DNA of 22,359 bases, taken from contig CAZPDM010000076.1 in the NCBI GenBank assembly GCA_964585305.1, positions 1 to 22,359 of the forward strand, in the 5' to 3' direction. Each line of letters opens with the position of its first letter. Position 1 is the first letter of the stretch. Source of the DNA: CAZPDM01 sp964585305. Its GTDB lineage: Bacteria; Planctomycetota; Uabimicrobiia; Uabimicrobiales; JABWCH01. Made by a program: the position numbers and the translations under genes. Positions 1-6,946 of the stretch are shown piece after piece. Below the pieces are notes generated by a model. That model was given only the letters and a program-made list of their open reading frames with translations, made no database searches and was not told where the DNA came from.

Positions 1-102
1 TTCATGGAAAAAATTGGTTCATCATTATTAAAATTTAAAGAACCAATTTTTTCCCGCATTGAGAGACTCCAGCCATTATTTATGGTGGAGAGTATGTCTT
101 TT
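1..102. repeat. Two-hairpin dispersed repeat, copy 1 (bidirectional terminator-like)
   Basis: A near-identical copy lies at 12714-12815 in the same orientation. The first hairpin is a perfect 13-bp stem (8-20 with 40-52, AAAAAATTGGTTC and its complement) around a 19-nt AT-rich loop, with T-runs on both strands, so it could end transcription in either direction. The second hairpin lies at 67-90 (CTCCA and TGGAG outside, CCAT and ATGG inside, one bulged base). The element ends 2 bp beyond the stop codon of the minus-strand FHA-protease gene and is probably that gene's terminator. The window starts inside or at the edge of the element, so its left boundary is unknown. Confidence 0.85.
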
Positions 103-104
103 TT

Positions 105-2384
105 TTATTTTAATAATTCTATCAACTTTAAACTAGAAATACCATATAAAATGCGGCTTTCTTTATTAGTAGCGCAAACTATACCTATAATTTGATTTTT
201 AGAATCAAGGAGTGGAGAACCAGATAAATCAGTACTTATTTCTATCCCAATTTCTAAATATTCTGTGGTTTGATTAAATGATGTGCTTTTGATTATTTCT
301 GGAGTGGTACGTCCTTCTTTATTGAAAGATTTTTTTTCTTCCCATAAATATCCTGCGAGAATAGGAAATTCGCCTTTTTTTATAGATGCGTTATCAGAAA
401 GATTCCAGGAATAATAAGAATATTTCCAATTTTCTTTTGGTTTAATTCTTAAAACAACAATATCTTGGGAATCTTTAAACAAATGCTTTTGTAGTCCGTT
501 TTCCAGTGTTTGAAAATTATCATCACCAATTCTAATTATTTCAATATCTCCCAAACTATTCTTGATATTTGCTTGGTTTGTGAAGCTATTTTCTAAATAA
601 AGTTGATTTTTTTCTATGTAGTTTGCCTGCACATTGTAAGGCCATACTGCAATTGAATAAGAATCTAAGCATCCATTATCTAACAGGTTTCCTACAAGTT
701 CATTATTTGCATTATAAACTTGTTTATCTTTAATCTGGTGTTCTTGGAATTTCCAAGGTTGTATGATGTGTTTACATGTTATAATATAAAAAATATCTTT
801 TTCATAAGCATCTTTTTTAGTTAATAAAAAGCCTGTTCCGGAGGATATAATTTTTCCATCATTTCCCAAAACTGAAATATAAAAAATATTTTTCTTATAT
901 TCTGCAAAGAGATTCTTTTCTGCAAAGAATTTGTTAATTTCTGGCAAATATTTTTCTTTTCCAATATAAATTCCAATTCCTATAGAAACAAAGAGAACAA
1001 TCCAGAAAATAGTTCCTAAAATTTTACGCCAGGGAAATGGAGTAATTTCTGGTGGCAAAGTGCGTTGATTATTTCTTACAACAAGATAATTTCCAATTTT
1101 GAGGCATTGGTTAACACCATATCGAATTTCTGGATGAACTGTTGTGGATAAAGGAATATCATCTAATACAACAGAAATTGAGCTTTCTGCAACTTTGCGA
1201 ATGAGAAAATAATCTCCTTCGTATGGAACTGTAATTTCGGCAAGGAGAGGAGGAATTTTATCATCTTGTATATAAAATGTATTTTCTGGATTATTTCCAA
1301 TCATATAAACTTCACCACGTTGTGGATCAGGAACAACTTCGGAAAATAAATATTCATGTGTTATAACAGGATTTTCGGGAGTTGGCAAAGGTTCTGATGG
1401 CTCTTTCTCTTCTTGAACAACATCAAATTTTATTTTGGGTGCTTGCATTGCTACACCAAGCTTTATAATATCTCCAGGTTGGATGCGTTCTTGCTCTATT
1501 ACACGTTTGTTATTGATAAAAATAGGATTTTCTTTGATTAAATTTCTAATACTATAAGTTTGGCTTTGAGGAGAATATTGAATAACTGCTTGTTCTTCTG
1601 CTACATATTTATCTTTAAATTCAATTTGATAATCGCAATGATTTGCCCGCCCAATTAAAAAATGGGGGCGGCTGCTGATTATTTCACAATGATGAGAAAG
1701 TGCATAAGGAGAATCGAGACTAATCAGGCTAAACTCTGCAATAACAAAACCGTTTTCTTTATTGATATTATTTCCTAATGTATTTTTATTCCCAATGTCT
1801 GTTTTAAATGGGACTTCCGTATTCGATGTGTCAATTTGCGAACGAAGTTCATTTGTTATTGTTTTATTTTGTAATAGATTTTCTCTTTTAGATATATCTT
1901 TTATTGTAGGATCATCAATTCCATACCAATTGGGGAATTCTAAACTATATTCAAAAACAAGATTAGCAAATTGTAAAGTTGCTTTAGGCGGTAATATTCT
2001 TGCTGTTCGTGCTACAATCATATCATTTTGAATAGCTATATTTCCCGCTCCTTCATCTTGTAAATAAATTTTTCCTTCTTTCCAGCGAATAGAAGCATGG
2101 CAAGGCATAATATTGGGATCATTTAAAATGATAGCATGTTCTCCACATTTTATAGGATCTCTACCAATAAATAGCGTTGCACGCGATTTTAAAAAGGTAA
2201 AATGATACCCGCGACGTACAGAAGAGGCAGATACTTCAATAAGACTAATTTGTGCTAAAATTACATCTGTGGCTGCTCGTTCCTCTATAATAGGAATTTC
2301 TTCATTTTTTTTCTGAGAAATTTCTTGTCCATTTGCAATTTTTTTTTCTATTCCGATTTCTCCTTTAGGCTTAATTGGTTCCAT
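105..2384 (-). CDS. Triple-FHA transmembrane protein with C-terminal trypsin-like serine protease domain
   Basis: The 759-aa product reads as two clear FHA domains (about residues 40-148 and 213-325, with FIGRD and LIGRA motifs), a third weaker FHA-like domain (about 345-440, MIGNNP), one transmembrane segment (about 453-475) and a trypsin-like domain (about 497-759). Candidate triad residues are His539 (ITCKHII), Asp641 (DIVVLRI) and Ser721 (DLSGSP, the GDSGGP equivalent). FHA domains bind phosphothreonine peptides, so the cytoplasmic part probably reads kinase signals while the protease lies across the membrane; that topology is inferred. The start at 2384 is chosen because AAAGGA lies 5 nt upstream. 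A longer GTG start at 2426 lies inside the tyrS terminator hairpin and is unlikely. The gene follows tyrS on the same strand but is separated from it by that hairpin. Confidence 0.88.
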   Translation of the reverse strand: MEPIKPKGEIGIEKKIANGQEISQKKNEEIPIIEERAATDVILAQISLIEVSASSVRRGYHFTFLKSRATLFIGRDPIKCGEHAIILNDPNIMPCHASIRWKEGKIYLQDEGAGNIAIQNDMIVARTARILPPKATLQFANLVFEYSLEFPNWYGIDDPTIKDISKRENLLQNKTITNELRSQIDTSNTEVPFKTDIGNKNTLGNNINKENGFVIAEFSLISLDSPYALSHHCEIISSRPHFLIGRANHCDYQIEFKDKYVAEEQAVIQYSPQSQTYSIRNLIKENPIFINNKRVIEQERIQPGDIIKLGVAMQAPKIKFDVVQEEKEPSEPLPTPENPVITHEYLFSEVVPDPQRGEVYMIGNNPENTFYIQDDKIPPLLAEITVPYEGDYFLIRKVAESSISVVLDDIPLSTTVHPEIRYGVNQCLKIGNYLVVRNNQRTLPPEITPFPWRKILGTIFWIVLFVSIGIGIYIGKEKYLPEINKFFAEKNLFAEYKKNIFYISVLGNDGKIISSGTGFLLTKKDAYEKDIFYIITCKHIIQPWKFQEHQIKDKQVYNANNELVGNLLDNGCLDSYSIAVWPYNVQANYIEKNQLYLENSFTNQANIKNSLGDIEIIRIGDDNFQTLENGLQKHLFKDSQDIVVLRIKPKENWKYSYYSWNLSDNASIKKGEFPILAGYLWEEKKSFNKEGRTTPEIIKSTSFNQTTEYLEIGIEISTDLSGSPLLDSKNQIIGIVCATNKESRILYGISSLKLIELLK

Positions 2385-2406
2385 AAAATTCCTTTCTCGC
2401 ATTGTT

Positions 2407-2436
2407 AAAATTCCCCGTAGAAACACGGGGAATTTT
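2407..2436 (-). terminator. Intrinsic terminator of tyrS
   Basis: There is a perfect 12-bp stem (2407-2418 with 2425-2436, AAAATTCCCCGT and its complement) with a 6-nt loop. It starts 1 nt after the tyrS stop codon and ends in TTTT on the minus strand. It occupies most of the gap before the FHA-protease gene, so that gene depends on readthrough or on a promoter inside tyrS. Confidence 0.8.
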
Positions 2437-2437
2437 G

Positions 2438-3685
2438 TTATTTCACAACTACTTTAGCATAGTTTTTTTTGCCAGATCGTAAAACAATAAAACTATCTTC
2501 AATATGTTTTTCTGTAACTTGCAGGTCTATAGATTCAACTTTTTCTCTATTGATATAAGCCCCGCCTTTTTCAATAAGCCGACGGGCTTCGCTTTTGGAA
2601 GTGGCTAACCCGGCAAGGTGGAATAAATCTATGGCACGAATGCCTGCTTTAATTTGTTCGGATGTAATTTCAACAGTTCGTACACTTTCTCCGATTCCAT
2701 CCTCATTAAATGCTTTGCGAGCATCTTGTTGAGCTTGTAAAGCAGCGGCTTCGCCATGAGTAATTTTAGTTGCTTCAAAGGCTAAGACTTCTTTTGCTTC
2801 ATTAATTTTAGAATCTTTAAGCTCTCGTAATCTTCGAACTTCATCCATTGGTAAAAAAGTAAAAAGAGCTAAAAAGCGACCAACATCACGATCATCTGTA
2901 TTTCTCCAATATTGATAATAATTATATGGAGAAACCATTTCCGCAGACAACCATACCGCGCCATTTACACTTTTGCCCATTTTAGCACCGCTTGCTGTGG
3001 TTATTAAAGGGGCTGTAATTCCATACGCTTCTTTTCCTTCTACACGACGGATAAGTTCAATTCCTGCGCAAATATTTCCCCATTGATCATCACCACCCAT
3101 TTGGAGAAGACAGTTATATTTTTGAAACAATCGAAGATAATCATAGGCTTGTAAAATCATGTAGTTAAATTCAATAAAAGAAAGTCCAATTTCCAAGCGG
3201 TTTTTAATACAATCTGCAGTAAGCATACGATTTACTGAAAAATGTCTGCCAATATCGCGTAAAAATTCGATATAATTTAGCTCAAGAAGCCAATCTGCAT
3301 TATTTACCATAATTGCTTTATCGTTATCAAAATTAATGTAACGAGTAAATTGTTTTTTTTGGCTTTCCATGTTGAAGATAACTTGTTCTTTTGTTAGCAT
3401 TTTTCGCATTTCGGTTTTACCGCTAGGATCTCCCACCATGCCAGTTCCTCCGCCTACAAGTACAATCGGGCGGTGCCCTGCGCGTTGAAGATGTGCTAAG
3501 AGCATAATTTGCACTAAGTTCCCTACATGAAAAGATGCTGCGGTGGGATCAAAACCGATATAACCACTAATTCTTTCTTTACTAAGAATTTCTCGAATTG
3601 CTAAATCAGTAACTTGCTTAGGAGTTCCGTTTGCATCTGTTGAAATAAATCCACGTTCCAGTAAGGTATCAAAAACGTTATCCAT
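2438..3685 (-). CDS. tyrS: Tyrosyl-tRNA synthetase
   Basis: Class I aminoacyl-tRNA synthetase that charges tRNA-Tyr with tyrosine in the cytoplasm. At 415 aa it has the normal length for the bacterial enzyme. The HIGH-type signature reads HVGN (residues 53-56, after GFDPTAASF) and the KMSKS loop reads KMGKS (235-239). The MGGDDQWGN motif of the tyrosine pocket is at 196-204. The C-terminal ~70 residues form an S4-type RNA-binding domain (SKSEARRLIEKGGAYIN). The start is supported by GGAG 8 nt upstream. It is divergent from hldC across a 297-bp gap. No T-box specifier structure or antiterminator motif is visible in the leader. Confidence 0.98.
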   Translation of the reverse strand: MDNVFDTLLERGFISTDANGTPKQVTDLAIREILSKERISGYIGFDPTAASFHVGNLVQIMLLAHLQRAGHRPIVLVGGGTGMVGDPSGKTEMRKMLTKEQVIFNMESQKKQFTRYINFDNDKAIMVNNADWLLELNYIEFLRDIGRHFSVNRMLTADCIKNRLEIGLSFIEFNYMILQAYDYLRLFQKYNCLLQMGGDDQWGNICAGIELIRRVEGKEAYGITAPLITTASGAKMGKSVNGAVWLSAEMVSPYNYYQYWRNTDDRDVGRFLALFTFLPMDEVRRLRELKDSKINEAKEVLAFEATKITHGEAAALQAQQDARKAFNEDGIGESVRTVEITSEQIKAGIRAIDLFHLAGLATSKSEARRLIEKGGAYINREKVESIDLQVTEKHIEDSFIVLRSGKKNYAKVVVK

Positions 3686-3982
3686 CTATCAAACTCCAAA
3701 AACTTTTGAAAAAAATAAAAATAATATTTGTTGGTATTTTAACTTAATTTCAAGTTTTTCCAAATAAAAATTTCTTTATTTTTTACTAAAAAATCTTTCT
3801 AAAGTAATAATCCCAAGGAAGAAAAAACAATTTTTCTATATTTATTTTTTCTTGCCAGATATATTTTTTTTTGAGATAATTAAGTTATAAAAAAAACTTG
3901 ATGGCAATTTTTATTATTATTGCATTTTTTCGACTTAAAAGGAGCATAATTTACCAAAAAACGGTAATTTATTCAAATTTTT
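3686..3982. other. AT-rich divergent intergenic region between tyrS and hldC
   Basis: This 297-bp gap has no convincing ORF. It must hold the promoters of both divergent genes. The best plus-strand candidate is described separately (3852-3880); no equally good minus-strand match for tyrS was found. A weak TTACC/GGTAA hairpin lies at about 3951-3967, between a GGAG at 3941-3944 and the hldC ATG. The GGAG is too far from the ATG to serve directly as its ribosome binding site. Confidence 0.6.
3852..3880 (+). promoter_or_regulatory. Candidate sigma70-type promoter for hldC
   Basis: TTGCCA (3852-3857, 5 of 6 to TTGACA), a 17-bp spacer, then GATAAT (3875-3880, 5 of 6 to TATAAT). Transcription would start near 3887 and give a ~95-nt leader before the hldC ATG at 3983. 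In such AT-rich DNA the -10 match alone is cheap; the paired match at optimal spacing is the support. Confidence 0.45.
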
Positions 3983-4453
3983 ATGAAAATTATCACCTTG
4001 GCGGATATTCCTAACATACGGAAAGATAAAATCTTAGTAACAACTAATGGAACATTTGATCTTCTTCATGTAGGTCACCTTAGAATTTTGCAACAAGCCC
4101 GACAGTTTGGAAATATACTGCTTGTTTTAGTAAACTCAGATAATTCCGTCAAGAAAAATAAAGGTGATTTGCGCCCTATTATTCCACTTGCAGAACGCAT
4201 GGAAATGTTAGCAGGGCTTATCTGTGTAGATTATATTATGTCTTTTGATGAGCCAGAAGTTTTAGAAATTTTATCACAAATTCGTCCTGATATTCATGTT
4301 AAAGGGGGAACTTTTATTGAAAATCGTATTGCTACAGAGAAAAAGTTAGTAGAAGGTTATGGTGGCCGCCATATTTGCCTTGCTCAAATTGGAAATTTTT
4401 CTTCTTCAAATATTATTGAGAAAATTAAAGCTACTATCCAAGTTGCTAAATGA
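3983..4453 (+). CDS. hldC: D-glycero-beta-D-manno-heptose 1-phosphate adenylyltransferase
   Basis: This 156-aa protein matches the C-terminal nucleotidyltransferase domain of HldE (RfaE domain II) as a standalone enzyme. It would transfer AMP from ATP to heptose 1-phosphate to give ADP-heptose for LPS inner-core or other glycan synthesis. The signature TNGTFDLLHVGH (residues 21-32) contains the HxGH nucleotide-binding motif. The conserved stretches VNSDNSVKKNKGD, RPIIPLAER and RPDIHVKGG follow, and SSSNIIEKI near the C-terminus matches the family's STTxII region. No heptose kinase domain is attached and none is nearby. No good Shine-Dalgarno precedes the ATG. The final codons and the TGA stop lie inside a copy of the ~220-bp repeat family that starts at 4447. 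Confidence 0.93.
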   Translation: MKIITLADIPNIRKDKILVTTNGTFDLLHVGHLRILQQARQFGNILLVLVNSDNSVKKNKGDLRPIIPLAERMEMLAGLICVDYIMSFDEPEVLEILSQIRPDIHVKGGTFIENRIATEKKLVEGYGGRHICLAQIGNFSSSNIIEKIKATIQVAK

Positions 4454-4564
4454 ATAGACAAAAGTTTTTGGACTAAAAATATGCCAACTACGTGTTTGAC
4501 ATCCAACTGTAAGGAATTGAACCTGCCTCTGCAAATTTTTTTTTTCGTTAAAGCCTTAGTTAAC
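4447..4564 (-). repeat. ~220-bp TIR element, truncated copy A
   Basis: This stretch is the reverse complement of the right-hand part of the elements at 9805-10023 and 17506-17727. It starts with the conserved outer end (TAAATGAATAGACAAAAG), continues through TTGGACTAAAAATATGCCAACT and an AGGAATTGAACC core, and then jumps across a deletion to CTTAGTTAAC before homology is lost. About 75 bp of internal sequence present in copy B is missing. It contains the hldC stop codon and makes up nearly all of the gap before uvrC, so it forms the uvrC leader. Confidence 0.85.
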
Positions 4565-4577
4565 TTGGGATACCAAC

Positions 4578-5960
4578 ATGAACTTACCAAAAGATATTCC
4601 GTCTTCCCCAGGTGTTTATCTGATGAAAAATGTAGATGGAGATATTTTATATATTGGCAAATCAAAATGTTTGATTAAAAGAGTGCGAAGTTATTTTCAA
4701 AAGCAGACACATGCTCCTAAAATTCAACAAATGTTGCAACAGGTCGATCATTTAGAGTTTATGGTAACAGACTCAGAAATTGCAGCATTAGTTTTAGAAG
4801 CTCGTCTCATAAAAAAACTCCAGCCTAAATATAATACAGCTCAAAAAGATGATAAATCTAGCCCATATTGGGCAATAACAAAAGATCTCTTTCCAAGAGC
4901 CATGATTGTATACGAATTTGAATGCGTACCAAAAGAAAATTTCTATCTTTTAGGCCCATTTTTAGATGCCTCTGCTCTCCGACAAAGTTTTAAAATCTTG
5001 CAAAAAATATTTCGATTTCGTACTTGCAATCTTAAAATATCTCCAGATTCTCCACCATATTCTCCCTGCCTTTTAGCTGCAATCAATTATTGTTCTGCTC
5101 CATGTGCGAAAAGAATTTGTATACAAGAATACCAAAATGATATACAAAAATTGCAACAATTTTTAGAGGGAGAGTCTTCTCAGTTAATATTTCTTTTAAA
5201 AAAAGAAATGGAAGAATTTTCTCTTATAATGGAGTTTGAAAAGGCAGCAAAGTGGAGAGATCAAATTTTGGCTTTAGAAAAATTAAAAAATATTGGATTG
5301 AAGCATTCTTCTGATAAAAAAAATCCTTTTTTGGCTAAAATAGATGTGCAAGAAAGTTTAATTTTTTTACAAAATTTGCTGCATCTTCTAACAATTCCTC
5401 ATATAATTGAAGGCATTGATATTGCTCATTATCAAGGGAAAGAAGCTGTTGGCAGCATGGTTTGTTTTGTAGATGGGGTTCCATATAAAAAGGGATATCG
5501 TCAGTATAAAATCCAGGGAAATTATACACAAAATGACTTTGCTATGCTTCAAGAAGTTCTTCATCGTAGATTTAGTAATTATCAGGAAAATGATAACAAA
5601 TTCCCTTCAAAAACATTATTTGATAAAAAAAAGTCGCAAGAAAAACATTTGTCCAATAGAATAAATAATGATAGAATTCGAGAATTACCAAATGTTTTAT
5701 TGGTAGATGGTGGTAAGGGACAGCTTCATGCTGCCCGTACTGTTTTAAAATCTTTAAAAATTGAAAATGTTACTATTATTTCCCTTGCTAAAAAAAAGGA
5801 AGAGATTTTCTTTTCTGAAAATTCAGAGCCTTTAAATTTGCCTGCAAATTCTATTGTGCATCATCTGCTTTGCCATATTCGCGACGAGGCGCATCGCTTT
5901 GCACAAAGATATCATCATAAATTACAACAAAAGAAAATAATGGGAGATTATCATGGATAA
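4578..5960 (+). CDS. uvrC: UvrC excinuclease subunit, short form lacking the C-terminal HhH region
   Basis: Nucleotide-excision-repair nuclease that makes the 3' and 5' incisions with UvrAB. The N-terminal GIY-YIG domain is clear (GVY at 12-14, YIG at 25-27, Glu74 in LVLEARLIKK). A cysteine cluster follows (C150, C164, C172, C176), then a UVR helix pair (about 205-235) and the RNase H-like endonuclease domain with candidate catalytic Asp281 (GIDIAHYQG), Asp377 (VDGGKGQL) and His439 (RDEAHRFA). At 460 aa it stops about 20 residues after that His, so the tandem helix-hairpin-helix tail of typical ~600-aa UvrC is absent. A lysine- and asparagine-rich insert sits at about 335-366. There is no strong Shine-Dalgarno. 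The last 8 nt overlap the next gene. Confidence 0.94.
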   Translation: MNLPKDIPSSPGVYLMKNVDGDILYIGKSKCLIKRVRSYFQKQTHAPKIQQMLQQVDHLEFMVTDSEIAALVLEARLIKKLQPKYNTAQKDDKSSPYWAITKDLFPRAMIVYEFECVPKENFYLLGPFLDASALRQSFKILQKIFRFRTCNLKISPDSPPYSPCLLAAINYCSAPCAKRICIQEYQNDIQKLQQFLEGESSQLIFLLKKEMEEFSLIMEFEKAAKWRDQILALEKLKNIGLKHSSDKKNPFLAKIDVQESLIFLQNLLHLLTIPHIIEGIDIAHYQGKEAVGSMVCFVDGVPYKKGYRQYKIQGNYTQNDFAMLQEVLHRRFSNYQENDNKFPSKTLFDKKKSQEKHLSNRINNDRIRELPNVLLVDGGKGQLHAARTVLKSLKIENVTIISLAKKKEEIFFSENSEPLNLPANSIVHHLLCHIRDEAHRFAQRYHHKLQQKKIMGDYHG

Positions 5961-6903
5961 GGATATCCCCACAGAACAACCTATTGGAATTCCTTTATGT
6001 ATTAGTGCTTGTGCATACATATTATTGTGGTTTACCGCAATGAGATTTATCTCAGCAATTGATGCAATTGTACTGTTTTCTATTGTAGTGTTTACTAATT
6101 ATGGTATATACCGTGGTGGTATACGAACTTTATTAGGTTTTGCTGGTTCTATCATAGCATTTTTAGTTGCTATTTATGGCTATGACAAGCTTTATTTAGG
6201 GTTAGAAGTTCGTTTAAATGAAATTACTCCATTATGGGGACAATTTATTTGTTTTTTAATTCTATTACTTGGTAGTTGGATTCTTTGGTACTTAGTAAGT
6301 AGAATTTTTTTACATTGGCAAAAGATTGGTTTGAAAAATCCAGTTGCAGGAGGCATTATTGGCTTCACTGAGGGAATTCTCATTCTATATCTTTTTCTTA
6401 CTATTGTTTTAAGCAGTAAATTCTTGGAAAGCCATCCTAGTTTAGAAAATGAGCTAGAAAAATCGTTTATTGTTCAAAATTCTAAAATAATTTTATCTAG
6501 TGAACATTTTAATAAAATTGATTTAATTGTTAGGTTCCAAAAATTTCATTTACATAAAAAAATTCAATGGATTGCTTATAACCTAGCAAACAATGATGAA
6601 AAATTAGAAGAACGGATTAGAGATTTTTTAATTTGGCTATCTCAAAATCCAAGTTCAGTTGATAAATGGGTGTCCCATCCAGAGATACAAAACTGTTTTG
6701 AAAAATTTTTGCTCATTCCCGAAGGCAAAAAATATTGGCTAGAAGAAGAATTTTTGCAAAAATTGAAACAAAAAAAACAGTTTAATATTGCAGAACTTTG
6801 CTCTCTTTTGCAAAGAGCAGAGACTTTAAAATTGGTAAAAAATGCTCATATCAATCAAATTCTACAAATAATCAATTTTGAAAAAATAAAATCAGGAATT
6901 TAA
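5953..6903 (+). CDS. CvpA-like (colicin V production family) membrane protein
   Basis: The first ~155 of 316 residues contain about five hydrophobic helices (about 13-30, 35-50, 60-78, 95-118, 132-155). The pattern IDAIVLFSIVVFTNYGIYRGG (34-54) resembles the CvpA family start (a D followed by a helix and YGxxRG). Family members are inner-membrane proteins of poorly defined role. The remaining ~160 residues are soluble, charged and unlike plain CvpA; I do not recognise them. The start overlaps the uvrC stop (ATGGATAA) and has GGGAG 6 nt upstream, which indicates translational coupling. TAA is followed at once by a short leader ORF before the CHAT gene. Confidence 0.75.
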   Translation: MDKDIPTEQPIGIPLCISACAYILLWFTAMRFISAIDAIVLFSIVVFTNYGIYRGGIRTLLGFAGSIIAFLVAIYGYDKLYLGLEVRLNEITPLWGQFICFLILLLGSWILWYLVSRIFLHWQKIGLKNPVAGGIIGFTEGILILYLFLTIVLSSKFLESHPSLENELEKSFIVQNSKIILSSEHFNKIDLIVRFQKFHLHKKIQWIAYNLANNDEKLEERIRDFLIWLSQNPSSVDKWVSHPEIQNCFEKFLLIPEGKKYWLEEEFLQKLKQKKQFNIAELCSLLQRAETLKLVKNAHINQILQIINFEKIKSGI

Positions 6904-6927
6904 ATGAGGCGGTGCGACTCTCGATAA
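6904..6927 (+). CDS. Putative 7-codon leader ORF (MRRCDSR)
   Basis: An ATG lies directly after the TAA of the CvpA-like gene, with AGGAA (6894-6898) 5 nt upstream, a better Shine-Dalgarno than many full genes here have. It encodes M-R-R-C-D-S-R then TAA. Three of seven codons are arginine (AGG, CGG, CGA), unusual triplets in this AT-rich sequence. It ends just before the 3' arm of a GC-rich stem (6910-6915 with 6928-6933). A translating ribosome would disrupt that structure, so the ORF could regulate the CHAT gene. Its function is inferred; it could be chance. Confidence 0.3.
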   Translation: MRRCDSR

Positions 6928-6939
6928 GCACCGAGAGAG
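6910..6939 (+). promoter_or_regulatory. GC-rich alternative-pairing structure over the CHAT gene ribosome binding site
   Basis: CGGTGC (6910-6915) pairs with GCACCG (6928-6933). CTCTCG (6918-6923), inside that loop, can pair with CGAGAG (6932-6937). The two pairings share two bases, so they are either mutually exclusive or form an H-type pseudoknot using CTCT and AGAG. AGAGAGA, the only purine-rich candidate ribosome binding site for the ATG at 6947, is in the second pairing and would be hidden by it. The segment stands out as GC-rich in an AT-rich gap. The regulatory role is inferred. Confidence 0.4.
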
Positions 6940-6946
6940 ATACAAT

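Noticed and set aside
1762..2031. An 89-codon open frame opposite the FHA-protease gene.
   Set aside because: It is a shadow of a well-supported coding sequence on the other strand, with no ribosome site and an unremarkable composition.
2385..2426. GTG start at 2426 that would add 14 residues to the FHA-protease protein.
   Set aside because: The GTG lies inside the tyrS terminator hairpin, whereas the ATG at 2384 has AAAGGA at ideal spacing.
3686..3800. A possible T-box riboswitch upstream of tyrS, common for this gene in some phyla.
   Set aside because: No conserved antiterminator motif, specifier loop or leader terminator is visible; the leader is simple AT-rich sequence.
4481..4678. Short ORFs across the repeat copies (4481-4678 plus; 9799-10020 minus) with a shared NCxELNxxLQIFF string.
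   Set aside because: The similarity follows from the DNA repeat. The frames are broken in copy C, there is no ribosome site, and the first overlaps uvrC.
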